Source of the DNA: Phycisphaerales bacterium
GTDB lineage: Bacteria; Planctomycetota; Phycisphaerae; Phycisphaerales; UBA1924
Assembly (NCBI GenBank): GCA_028289195.1
Contig: JANQQR010000019.1
Location: 1 to 48,175 of the forward strand
Direction: 5' to 3'
Length of the DNA: 48,175 nucleotides
How positions within the stretch are numbered: position 1 is the stretch's first letter; every line of letters begins with the position of its first letter. The position numbers and the translations under genes are program-made. A model generated the notes under the pieces. It did not search any database. It worked only from the letters and a program-made list of their open reading frames with translations, and had not been told where the DNA came from. Below, piece after piece: positions 17,162 through 25,466 of the stretch.

Positions 17162-18462
17162 ACGCTCTGCCGGTTCCGGCTGCCCAATCGCGGGCGGGTG
17201 CGCCCGTCGCGGTTCCCGGGGTTCTGATCGCGCTGCTCGTCGCCGCGAGCGTCCTGTGGATCGCGTACTCGGTCACCGGGCTGCGCAGCCCGATGGCCCC
17301 CATCATCGTCTCCGACGAAGACTCAGGATCCGGGCTGCGACAGGCGCTGTTCACGCTGTGCGGCGCGATCGCGTTCGCGGTCATGGTGATCAAGCGCGAG
17401 GCGATCTCGCTGCCTGTCGCGCACTGGCGGGCGACCGCGCTGTGCGCGCTGGCGGGCGTCAGCCTGTTGTGGTCGATCGATCCGACGCTGTCTTTGAAGC
17501 GATCGGTGGTGCTGCTGTTCGGGCTCGCGTGGATGATGGCGATGGTCGGAGTGCTGCGCCGCCCCGCGCGCACGATGCTGGTGCTCGTCACGGTGCTGAT
17601 GGCCATCGTGAGCGTCGCGTCGCTCGCCTCGTGGGTGGCGCTGCCCGCCGACCGTTGGAGCATCGAAGAGAGGCCGGGGCTCGCAGGGCTCGCGGGGCAT
17701 CCAAACACGCTCGGCGCGGCGATGGCGATCGGGCTGATCACTTCGCTCGGCGTCGGGGCATCCGCACCGAAGGCTCGGCTCGCGATGCTCGCGGCCCGGG
17801 CCTCGATGCTGCTGGCCCTGTTCCTCACCGATTCGATCACCTCATGGGGTGTCGCGGCCGCAGGCCTCGCGGTGCACGCGATCCTCACCGCGCAGCGCTA
17901 CCGACGCGGCGTCTACACGCTCGGAGCGGTCGTCATCGGCGTGATGGTCGTGCTCTCCGGGCCGAGCGGCTTGAAGGACTCGGCACTCGAGGCGGTGGGG
18001 CGGGAGTCCAACCTCAGCGGCCGGTGCGGACTCTGGGAACCCGTTCTGGCCGAGGGGATGAAGTCTCCGCTCGTCGGGAACGGATACGGCGCCTTCTGGT
18101 ACGAGGGGCGAGGCAGGGAGATCGTCGGGACCTGGAACCCCCGCCAGTCACACAACGCGTATCTCGACGTGTTCCTGGACCTTGGAATCGTCGGGCTCGT
18201 GAGCGTTCTCGCGCTGCTCGGCTCGGCGCTCTACATCGGGTGGATGCGCTCGAAGGGGTCTCCGGGGAGCGATCAGCGACGCGCGAGCGCCGCGATCCTG
18301 GCGGTCGCCATCGCAGAACTGCTGGTCTACGGGTTGAGCGAGAGCTTCCTGCTCAAGCCCGACAAGCTCCCGTTCATCGCCGTCTGCTGGGCGGCGCTGC
18401 TGCTTGTCAATCCTGGAATCAACCGAATCGAGCGCGAGCACGCGCCGGGGGTCGCACGATGA
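17158..18462 (+). CDS. O-antigen ligase/polymerase (Wzy/WaaL) family protein
   Basis: 434-residue integral membrane protein with about 11-12 helices and the Wzy_C (PF04932) signature. The large periplasmic loop is followed by SHNAYLDVFLDLGIVGLVS, the conserved His/Asn region of ligases and polymerases; GRCGLWEPVLAEGMKSPLVG precedes it. In a locus with a flippase and a Wzz-like protein, polymerase is the more likely job, but ligase activity is possible. The start at 17158 overlaps the upstream stop (ATGA), and its own stop overlaps the ATG of the histidine kinase, so all three genes are probably translated together. Confidence 0.9.
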   Translation: MNALPVPAAQSRAGAPVAVPGVLIALLVAASVLWIAYSVTGLRSPMAPIIVSDEDSGSGLRQALFTLCGAIAFAVMVIKREAISLPVAHWRATALCALAGVSLLWSIDPTLSLKRSVVLLFGLAWMMAMVGVLRRPARTMLVLVTVLMAIVSVASLASWVALPADRWSIEERPGLAGLAGHPNTLGAAMAIGLITSLGVGASAPKARLAMLAARASMLLALFLTDSITSWGVAAAGLAVHAILTAQRYRRGVYTLGAVVIGVMVVLSGPSGLKDSALEAVGRESNLSGRCGLWEPVLAEGMKSPLVGNGYGAFWYEGRGREIVGTWNPRQSHNAYLDVFLDLGIVGLVSVLALLGSALYIGWMRSKGSPGSDQRRASAAILAVAIAELLVYGLSESFLLKPDKLPFIAVCWAALLLVNPGINRIEREHAPGVAR

Positions 18463-20954
18463 GCTGTCCGTTCCACAAGCACACCGATCCGCTCCCGGCC
18501 TCGGCATGGTCCAACGAGCACGCCCACGTCGTGTTCAGCGCACTCCTCCAGAGCTCACTCGACGCGATCGTGGCGATCGACGACGCCGGGGCGGTGGTGG
18601 AGTTCAATCCTGCCGCGGAGCGGATCTTCGGCTACGAGCGGGGTGATGCCATCGGGCGTCCGATCCATGAGCTCATCATCCCGCCGTCGCTGCGCGACGC
18701 GCACCTGGCGGGCATGGACAAGCTCCGCGAGACCGGCGAAGGCCCGGTGCTCCGCACGCGCGTCGAGGTCCCGGCGATGCGGTCCGACGGTTCGGAGTTC
18801 CCGGTCGAACTCGAGATCACCCCGGTCGATCTCGACGGCCGAGCGGTGTTCATCGCGGCGATCCGCGAGATCTCTGAGCAGCGCCAGCGCGAGCAGCGCC
18901 GGCGAGACCTGACCGAGATCCAGGCCGAGACGCGCGAGATCCTGCAGATGCTCCTGCTGAACACGGACCTCTCGGCGTGCATGCAGTCCATCCTCGATCG
19001 GATCGGCTCGCGCCTGGGCGCCTCTTGGGCGTTCGTGGACCGCCGGCGCGACGGGCAGTGCGCAACCGAGCCGTCGCACACCTGGCCGGAGTCCGAGCCT
19101 GTCTGCTCGAACGACGCGCAGCGTTACGCTTCGCTCGCCCAGTGGTGCGTTCAGCAACTCCGATCCGATCAGCCCCTCGTGCTCGCGGGCGATCAGGTCT
19201 CCCACGTTCCCGAAGATGCGCGCGGCCTCATCACCGAGCACAGGGTCGGCTCGATGCTCGTGCTCCCGCTGAACGTCAGCGGGCGCACGGAGATGTTCAT
19301 GGCCTTCGCGTGCGAGGCGGTCGATCGCGAGTGGCCGGCGGAGATCGTCGCGGTGCTTCACTCGATGGCGCAATCGCTGGGACGCGCTATCGAGCGGACG
19401 ATCGCAGAGCGTCATCGGGTCGAGCTGCTCAACCGTCTGCAGGAAGCGCTCGACCGCGCCGAATCGTCGAACCAGTTCAAGAGCAGGTTCCTGGCGAGCA
19501 TGAGCCACGAGATGCGCACGCCGATGACCTCGATCCTTGGCTATGCCACGCTCATGGAACGGGGAGACCAGGGATTCGAGAACTATTCAGAATGGGCGGG
19601 GACGGTGCGCCGGAACGCGGACCATCTTCTCTCGCTTCTGAACGACGTGCTCGACCTCTCCAAGATCGAAGCCGGGCAGCTCGTGCTCGGCAGATCGGAA
19701 ATCAGCCGCGCCGATCTCCTCCGTTCCTGCGAGGACCTGTTCCGACCGCTCGCGAAGGAGAAAGGCCTCGAGCTCAGGGTCGAGGTCGCTCCGGACGCGC
19801 CCGCGCTGTTCGTCTCCGACGAGACCCGGATCCGGCAGGTGCTGTTCAACATCGTCAGCAATGCCGTCCGCTACACAGACAGCGGCATCGTCACCATCCG
19901 GTGCCAGCGGGTGCTGGGCGACGACCTGCGCTCGCACATCCGCTTTGTGGTCAACGACACCGGCGTTGGGATCTCCCCCGATCGGCTCGAGCGCCTCTTC
20001 GAGCCGTGGAGCCAGGCGGAGGATTCATCGCGACGCGTCGGCGGCACGGGCCTCGGCCTGGATATCGCCAATCGCCTCGTCGAAGCCCTCGGCGGGAGCA
20101 TCAGCGTCGAGTCGACTCCGGGCCGGGGCAGTTCGTTCGCGCTGCTGTTCCCGTGCGAGGAGTTCTCCGAGGGCGAGGGCCAGGGACGCTTCGCCGAGCC
20201 CACGCTCGGCTCGGGTTCGAAGCAGGAGTTCGATTTCACAGGCAGGCGTGCGCTGCTAACCGACGACTTCGACGACAACCGCGCCCTCGTGGCCCTGTTC
20301 CTCGAGCAGCGCGGCGTGGTCGTGACCGAGGCCTGCGACGGCCCGTCCGCCATCGAAGCGTTCGAGAACCCCGCGAACCAGTTCGACTTCGTGCTCCTGG
20401 ACATTCAGATGCCGGGGATGGACGGCTACGAGGCGGCCGAACGCATGCGCACCTTGGATCAGGCGATCCCCATCATCGCGCTGACCGCGCACGCCATGGC
20501 GTCGGACCGTGAGCGCTGCATGCAGGCCGGGTGCGACGGGTACGTCAGCAAGCCGGTCGTCCTGGACGAGCTGTTCGGCGTCATCGGTCGACTGCTGACG
20601 GCGCCGAGAGCGACCGAGCCGGCGCCGGAACCTCCGGCCTGCGAGCGCTTCCAGATCGTGGGGAACCCCAAGTTCGCGAGCCTGATCGAGGACTACGCGG
20701 ACCGGATGAGCGACCTGGCGGGCGATTTCGAACGCGCACTCTCTGACGAGCGGGCCGACGACATCCTCCGGCTCGCGCACAAGGTCAAGGGCACCGCGGC
20801 CAACTTCGGGTTCCCGCGGATCGGAGAGGTGGCACGCCTGTGCGAGCATCAACTGCGAGCGGGCGAGGGGCTGTCGTCGTGCCGGAAGGACGTGCTCCGG
20901 CTCATCCGGCTGCTCCACACCCGGGGCGAACTCGAGGAAGCCTCGGATCGCTGA
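18459..20954 (+). CDS. Cytoplasmic hybrid histidine kinase: PAS-GAF-HisKA-HATPase-REC-Hpt
   Basis: 831 residues, no transmembrane segment. The PAS domain lies at about 24-140 ([32 protein letters not shown]). A GAF-like domain follows at about 165-312, then a HisKA domain with phospho-accepting His350 in [10 protein letters not shown]. The ATPase has the N box [11 protein letters not shown]1 VNDTGVGI and G2 [10 protein letters not shown]. The receiver (595-712) has Asp648 in [14 protein letters not shown] and Lys698 in VSKPV. The C-terminal Hpt domain has His774 in [13 protein letters not shown]. The complete internal relay could pass phosphate to a separate receiver, such as the protein at 7966. 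The ATG overlaps the stop of the polymerase gene. Confidence 0.94.
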   Translation: MSCPFHKHTDPLPASAWSNEHAHVVFSALLQSSLDAIVAIDDAGAVVEFNPAAERIFGYERGDAIGRPIHELIIPPSLRDAHLAGMDKLRETGEGPVLRTRVEVPAMRSDGSEFPVELEITPVDLDGRAVFIAAIREISEQRQREQRRRDLTEIQAETREILQMLLLNTDLSACMQSILDRIGSRLGASWAFVDRRRDGQCATEPSHTWPESEPVCSNDAQRYASLAQWCVQQLRSDQPLVLAGDQVSHVPEDARGLITEHRVGSMLVLPLNVSGRTEMFMAFACEAVDREWPAEIVAVLHSMAQSLGRAIERTIAERHRVELLNRLQEALDRAESSNQFKSRFLASMSHEMRTPMTSILGYATLMERGDQGFENYSEWAGTVRRNADHLLSLLNDVLDLSKIEAGQLVLGRSEISRADLLRSCEDLFRPLAKEKGLELRVEVAPDAPALFVSDETRIRQVLFNIVSNAVRYTDSGIVTIRCQRVLGDDLRSHIRFVVNDTGVGISPDRLERLFEPWSQAEDSSRRVGGTGLGLDIANRLVEALGGSISVESTPGRGSSFALLFPCEEFSEGEGQGRFAEPTLGSGSKQEFDFTGRRALLTDDFDDNRALVALFLEQRGVVVTEACDGPSAIEAFENPANQFDFVLLDIQMPGMDGYEAAERMRTLDQAIPIIALTAHAMASDRERCMQAGCDGYVSKPVVLDELFGVIGRLLTAPRATEPAPEPPACERFQIVGNPKFASLIEDYADRMSDLAGDFERALSDERADDILRLAHKVKGTAANFGFPRIGEVARLCEHQLRAGEGLSSCRKDVLRLIRLLHTRGELEEASDR

Positions 20955-21178
20955 AAACCAATCCGCTCCCGGAGCGCGGCGCAGCGGACGCGCGGAGCGC
21001 CGGTGACTCTGAGTCGAGGCGAGCCGTCCTCGAGGCGGTGGATCCGATTGCCGGTGTTCTTGCCGGAATTCCGAGCATGCGAGTTGCACCCTGGCCGATC
21101 CGGGGTACGTTCCCCTTGTAGGAATGGGACGTTCCGTGGTTTCTCCGCGGTTCGTCCGAGCGCGAAGGGACACGTCAC
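20955..21178. other. Intergenic region before the PEP-CTERM gene
   Basis: 224 bases with no supported gene. TTGCAC (21083-21088) is followed after 16 bases by TACGTT (21105-21110), a weak promoter candidate for the downstream gene. No terminator with a T-run is visible after the kinase gene. Confidence 0.35.
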
Positions 21179-22519
21179 ATGTCAATCCGGAATTCTCGGG
21201 TCGCGGCACGCGCCGCGTCGGTTTGCTGCGCACTCCCCGGAGTGATCGTGCTTGGCACGGCCACTTCAGACGCTTCAGCGTGCGCGCTGTGCAACGGGAT
21301 CGGCCAGGAACTGCACCTCCGGTCAGGCGTGACCGGGCCGTTGCTGCCCGCGCGGTACGACCGCGATTTCGACGATCGATCGGATCGGAGTTCCACTTCG
21401 GTGTGGCTCGACTACACCGGCTTCTCGACACGATTGGGAGAACTGGCCTCTTTGGCGGGGATCGCCCCGTTCAATGTGGCCGAAGAGTCTCTGATCAGGT
21501 CGAACATCCTGACCGGGCTGAACACGGCGTACTCGGAGTTCACTGTCAACTTCTCCGAGACCGCGCCCGGCGGCGCGTTCCCCACGATCGCGTTCGGGCT
21601 CACCGGCGGCGGCCTGGGCGTCGCTGATCACATCGACTATCGCAACAAGGCCGTGGCCGACGTCGCGAGGGTCTTCACGGCCAACTTCGATTTCATCGTC
21701 GACGAGTTCTCGGGTTTCACCAACCGGGCGACGCAGATCTCACAGCTCTCGACAGCACTGGCCGGGACCGCCGCCCACGAGCTGGGTCACAACCTCGGGC
21801 TGCGTCACCACGACGCGTACGGCGTCTCGAGCCTGAGCTACACCGGTTCGCCGGTCGCGACGGGCGGATCGCAGAACGCCAGCATCCTCGCGACCGGGTC
21901 GACGGGTCTGGGCGAGGCCGGGCGCGAATCGGTGCGCACGTTTTCTGATCTCTCGAGAGTGAAGCTCTCGTTCGCCGCCGGCATCGGCGCGAGCGTGCCG
22001 GCGACCGATTTCGAGGGCGCCGACTTCGGTGGAACGACCGGGACCGCGCACCCCGTGAGCTTCTCGGGGCTCGGTTCCGTTCCGTTCTTCGCCGCCAACG
22101 TCGCCGGCACCATCGGCAACACGGCGGACGCCGATGTCTTTGCCGTCTCTCTGCAGGCCGGCTCAACCTTCACGGCGGACGTGAACATCGACTTCCCGAC
22201 CGGGATCGCGTTCGAGAACGTGAACACGCTGATCGAACTCGTTGCTCCCGATGGCTCGACGATCATCGCGTCCGATCTCGTCTCGGCCTACTCGGCGTTC
22301 ACGTTCGGCACCGGCTCCAGCGGCGACGGATTCGATCCGATCCTCATCAACGTGCCGATCCCGACGTCGGGGACCTACTTCTTGCGTCTTGCGCCCGAAG
22401 TCCCGGACACAGGCGACTACGAGCTGCTCATGTACACGGACATGATCCCGGCGCCCGCGTCGCTCGCTCTTGCTGGTTTCGGTGCGCTGGCAATCGCGCG
22501 TCGGCGCCGGAGCGCGTAG
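21179..22519 (+). CDS. Secreted PEP-CTERM zinc metalloprotease-like protein
   Basis: 446 residues with an N-terminal signal peptide (ARAASVCCALPGVIVLGTA, cleavage probably near residue 33). The metzincin zinc site AAHELGHNLGLRHH has His200, Glu201, His204 and His210. Residues about 285-420 resemble a bacterial pre-peptidase C-terminal beta domain (NTADADVFAVSLQAGSTFTA and SGTYFLRLAP). The last 24 residues form a PEP-CTERM sorting tail: PAPASLALAGFGALAIARRR, where the PEP position reads PAP. Such proteins are expected to be processed by an exosortase and kept at the cell surface or released. The ATG has an AAGGGA ribosome site about 9 bases upstream. Confidence 0.85.
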   Translation: MSIRNSRVAARAASVCCALPGVIVLGTATSDASACALCNGIGQELHLRSGVTGPLLPARYDRDFDDRSDRSSTSVWLDYTGFSTRLGELASLAGIAPFNVAEESLIRSNILTGLNTAYSEFTVNFSETAPGGAFPTIAFGLTGGGLGVADHIDYRNKAVADVARVFTANFDFIVDEFSGFTNRATQISQLSTALAGTAAHELGHNLGLRHHDAYGVSSLSYTGSPVATGGSQNASILATGSTGLGEAGRESVRTFSDLSRVKLSFAAGIGASVPATDFEGADFGGTTGTAHPVSFSGLGSVPFFAANVAGTIGNTADADVFAVSLQAGSTFTADVNIDFPTGIAFENVNTLIELVAPDGSTIIASDLVSAYSAFTFGTGSSGDGFDPILINVPIPTSGTYFLRLAPEVPDTGDYELLMYTDMIPAPASLALAGFGALAIARRRRSA

Positions 22520-22721
22520 TCGCGGCGCGACGCTGCGGAGCGATACGGTCACGGGTGCTCGGACAGGCGTTCTCTCCTGCCGCCGGCTGGGATTTGGACT
22601 GTCTTGCGCACCGGACGTACTCTGATCCTGACAAGACGGGGCGAACGGTCTCCGGGGCGGAGCCGCGCCGCGACGATCGATGGGATCGGCGTTCGGCTCG
22701 GAACAAGGGAGACAGACCAAG
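22520..22721. other. Intergenic region before the TolB-like gene
   Basis: 202 bases with no supported gene. TTGGAC followed after 18 bases by TACTCT (at about 22594-22623) is a weak promoter candidate for the propeller gene. Confidence 0.3.
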
Positions 22722-24479
22722 ATGGATTCGATCACTCGTGTGATGGCCGGAGCAGCGGCTGTCGTGACGCTCGCCGGGGGTACGCTCGCGGAGGTCAAGA
22801 TCGAGGAGAAGCTCCTGAGCCCGCTCGGCCAGGGGTTCTCGTACACGCCGTCTCCGGCCCCTGCGGATCTGGCGACGATCGGGCCCGCCGGCAGCCGCCT
22901 GGCGGTGTATCGCGACGGCGAGGCTGGGCCGAAGTTCGACGAGATCATCGCGACCAACCCGACCATGGAGGGCGGCGGTGGCTTGCAGCTCATCTTCAGC
23001 CCTGACGGCTCACGCCTGGCCTACGTCGCGCGGAAGCGCGGCGAGTTCAAGGTGATGGTCGACGGGGAAGAGGTCGCGTCGGGCAATATCGACAACCATT
23101 TCAACACGATCGAGGGCCTGGGGTTCACGCCGGACAGCAAGCACTGGTTCTATCGCGTGCGCCAGACGCGGGACGACGGCGCTGCGCCGTGGCGCTTCGT
23201 GATGGACGGCGTGGCGTCGCCCGAGCTCGGGCCGCAACAGATCCAGGCGATCGTGAGCCCGGTCGGGAACGGGTACATCCTTCTTGGGCGCCTGCAGGAG
23301 ACGGGGCAGCCGGTGTACATCCGCGACGGGCAGATCGTCGACGATCAGCCGACCCAGTTCCTCTACCGACACGACGGCAAGCTGTACACGGTGCACGCGA
23401 CCCCTGACGGGAGCGAGCAGACGCTCAAGCTCGACGGCGAGGAGCTCTGGACGGGCGCGTACAGCGTGCAGCAGATCGTGAGCGCGGATGTCGGCGACGG
23501 CTGGGCGCTGATCGGCTCGCCGACATCGGGAACGAACGTGGTGCACGCGATCGTCAACGGAGAGTTGTTCGAGAGTCCGCTGGACCAGGCGTTCGGCGCT
23601 GATCGGGTGACGTTCAGCGCGGACGGGTCGAGGTGGATGGCGCTGATGGCCCCCGGGCCGGGGCGTCAGTTCCTCACGGTCGACGGGTCCGGGCTCGATG
23701 AGTACCTCACCATCCAGGAACCGAGCTTCTCGCCCGACTCGAAGCGGTTCGCGTTCTGGGGGCGCTCACAGACCGGCTCGTATCTGGTGATCGACGACGA
23801 GGAGCAGGACGGAGTCGCGACCACCTCGCAGCCGGTGGTGTGGAGCGAAGACGGCGCGCACATCGGCTGGGCCGAGACGGCGCAGGTCGGCTCGAGCCCG
23901 AGGGTCTGCCTCGACGGCGAGTGCTACTCGGGGCAGAACCAGCTGATGCACATGACGCTGGGGATCAGCCCGGACGGCTCGCGCCTTGGGTTCATCGAGG
24001 CCAGCACCGTGACCGAGCTGAGCGCTGATGGCGTGACGAAGTACGAGGGCGTACGCGTGGTGCCGACGGGCGGGGGGCGCGCGAACGAGTTCCGCGCGAT
24101 GCCCAAGGGGTTCGTGTACTCGCCCGACAGCCGGTACATCGTGTACTACGGCGCGGCACCGCAGCAGGGAGGCAACGGGCTGTACATCAACAACACGCGC
24201 TTCATCGACGTGCAGAGCTCGGTCGTGATCCGGCTGGGCTTCTCACCGGATTGCGAGCACTTTTTCGTGACGATGGGCGTTGGCAACGGGCGCGGGCTGT
24301 TCGTCGACGGCGAGATGGTGATGCAGCACGCGGCGACGCCGTTCGAGAGCGACGAGAACTCGTGGCACATCGACGACAACGGCGTGCTGCACTTCCTGGT
24401 CGCCGATAACGAGGGCATCAAGCGCGTGTCGGTCACTCCCTCTCCTGACCGAACGCTCGAAAGCGCGCTGGGCGGCTGA
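22722..24479 (+). CDS. Secreted TolB-like beta-propeller protein
   Basis: 585 residues with a signal peptide (MDSITRVMAGAAAVVTLAGGTLA). The mature protein consists of repeats of the PD40/TolB kind, each with an F/ISPDGSRLxY-like strand and many ending in a V/IDG turn. Examples are FSPDGSRLAYVARKRG, FTPDSKHWFYRVRQ, FSADGSRWMALMA, FSPDSKRFAFWGRS, WSEDGAHIGWAE, ISPDGSRLGFIE, YSPDSRYIVYYGA and FSPDCEHFFVTMG. At least eight blades can be counted, suggesting one eight-bladed or two smaller propellers. No enzyme motif is seen. The upstream extension of the frame is ignored because the ATG at 22722 begins the signal peptide. I cannot name a function; binding of a partner in the periplasm is the likely type of role. 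Confidence 0.82.
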   Translation: MDSITRVMAGAAAVVTLAGGTLAEVKIEEKLLSPLGQGFSYTPSPAPADLATIGPAGSRLAVYRDGEAGPKFDEIIATNPTMEGGGGLQLIFSPDGSRLAYVARKRGEFKVMVDGEEVASGNIDNHFNTIEGLGFTPDSKHWFYRVRQTRDDGAAPWRFVMDGVASPELGPQQIQAIVSPVGNGYILLGRLQETGQPVYIRDGQIVDDQPTQFLYRHDGKLYTVHATPDGSEQTLKLDGEELWTGAYSVQQIVSADVGDGWALIGSPTSGTNVVHAIVNGELFESPLDQAFGADRVTFSADGSRWMALMAPGPGRQFLTVDGSGLDEYLTIQEPSFSPDSKRFAFWGRSQTGSYLVIDDEEQDGVATTSQPVVWSEDGAHIGWAETAQVGSSPRVCLDGECYSGQNQLMHMTLGISPDGSRLGFIEASTVTELSADGVTKYEGVRVVPTGGGRANEFRAMPKGFVYSPDSRYIVYYGAAPQQGGNGLYINNTRFIDVQSSVVIRLGFSPDCEHFFVTMGVGNGRGLFVDGEMVMQHAATPFESDENSWHIDDNGVLHFLVADNEGIKRVSVTPSPDRTLESALGG

Positions 24480-24562
24480 GGCACGCTCTCACAGGAAACC
24501 AAGCGGATTGCTCGTCCAGGAGGGACTCACAGGCCCTCGGCCGCGCAGGCCTTGCGCGATCG

Positions 24563-24588
24563 GTGGAAAATGTGTGGATAGAGGGTGG
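24563..24588. repeat. Three GTGG elements spaced 11 bases apart upstream of the mraZ operator
   Basis: GTGG occurs at 24563, 24574 and 24585, a strict 11-base period on one helix face, 23 to 45 bases before the canonical MraZ boxes. They could be an auxiliary set of weaker sites. This is seen directly; the function is inferred. Confidence 0.35.
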
Positions 24589-24610
24589 TTGGTCGTCTTT
24601 TTGTTGCAGC

Positions 24611-24636
24611 GTGGGGCATCGTGGGGTAACGTGTGG
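24611..24636 (+). promoter_or_regulatory. MraZ operator: three GTGGGG-like repeats with 10-base period
   Basis: GTGGGG at 24611 and 24621 and GTGTGG at 24631 form the triple direct repeat described for MraZ autoregulation (TGGG elements one helical turn apart). They lie 30-55 bases before the mraZ start. A possible promoter, TTGCAG at 24604-24609 and TAACGT at 24627-24632 with a 17-base spacer, would be covered by the repeats, fitting repression by MraZ. Confidence 0.75.
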
Positions 24637-24665
24637 CCTTCTGACCGGGCGAGAGGGCCGAATGG

Positions 24666-25130
24666 GTGATCTTCGCAGGCGAGTACGAGCACACGATCGA
24701 CGCAAAGAAGCGTCTGGCGATCCCGGCGGACATCCGGGGGCGCTGGAGCAGCCGCGACGGGTCGTGCTGGTTCGCGCTGCCGTGGCGGGAGGGGCTCATC
24801 CGGCTCTACACCGAGCGGGTGTTCGAGGAGACCGTGATGGGCGCATCTCCCACGCTCACGCCCGACGAGAACGAGGCCGAGTTGCAGACCACGCTCTACG
24901 GCTTGAGCGCGCGTCTGGAGATGGACTCGGTCGGACGGGTCCGGCTGCCGGAGGAAATGCTGGAGATCGTGGGCCTGGGCAGCGAGGTCGTGCTCGTGGG
25001 CTCGGGCGATCGGCTCGAGATCCGCGATCGAGCCGCCTGGCGGGAGAGCAAAAAGCAGCGCCTGGCCCAGGTGCCGGACCTGCTGAGACGGATCGCAGAG
25101 CAGCGAGCCAGGGGAGGAGAGAGCGCTTGA
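24666..25130 (+). CDS. mraZ: MraZ transcriptional regulator, without an rsmH neighbour
   Basis: 154 residues with two SpoVT/AbrB-like halves. The first begins FAGEYEHTIDAKKRLAIPAD with the conserved EHTIDxKxRLAIPA core. The second has SARLEMDSVGRVRLPEEMLE, which holds the DxxGRVxLP motif. The family forms an octameric ring that binds repeated TGGG boxes and represses its own operon, normally mraZ-rsmH-fts/mur. Here the next 336 bases hold no gene and a convergent kinase follows, so the usual division cluster is absent. The start is GTG at 24666, matching the family start MIFxGEY; an ATG at 24662 is out of frame. Confidence 0.95.
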   Translation: MIFAGEYEHTIDAKKRLAIPADIRGRWSSRDGSCWFALPWREGLIRLYTERVFEETVMGASPTLTPDENEAELQTTLYGLSARLEMDSVGRVRLPEEMLEIVGLGSEVVLVGSGDRLEIRDRAAWRESKKQRLAQVPDLLRRIAEQRARGGESA

Positions 25131-25466
25131 GAGGGGCGTTCTGAGAGAGAGGGTTCCCGAAGCCGGCCGAGAGGGCGGCTGACGGGATTCGCCATGGATG
25201 GCGATGGGCGTTCGGGCACGGGTCCGGGCGCAGAGAGGCGCGGGTCTGGCGAGGGAGCTCACAAGCGGGCTCGCGTCGAGTCGTGCAGGGTTCGCCGAAA
25301 GGACTCGGCGGGCAGCAGTCCGGATCATCGGTCCCCCGGCGCAAGGACGCGGCGGGTTGGGGCGCGGGCGCAAGCGATCGGGCGCCGGCACTCTCCGAAG
25401 ATCCCGGGCGAAGCCCACCCTGCTCGGCGGGAGACATCCTGACTCATGTGACTGACGTGTGGTCGG
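25131..25466. other. Non-coding gap between mraZ and the convergent sensor kinase
   Basis: 336 bases. An 85-codon frame at 25198-25455 is very rich in Arg and Gly, has no ribosome site and matches nothing I know, so I do not call it. I find no part of rsmH, no RNA gene and no clear terminator. Confidence 0.5.

Noticed and set aside
24573..24581. DnaA-box-like TGTGGATAG upstream of mraZ
   Set aside because: A single site with one mismatch, without further boxes, an AT-rich unwinding region or dnaA/dnaN nearby; it overlaps the GTGG repeat series, which explains it better.
25198..25455. 85-codon ORF between mraZ and the sensor kinase
   Set aside because: No ribosome site, Arg/Gly-rich composition typical of random GC-rich DNA, and no similarity to RsmH or FtsL.
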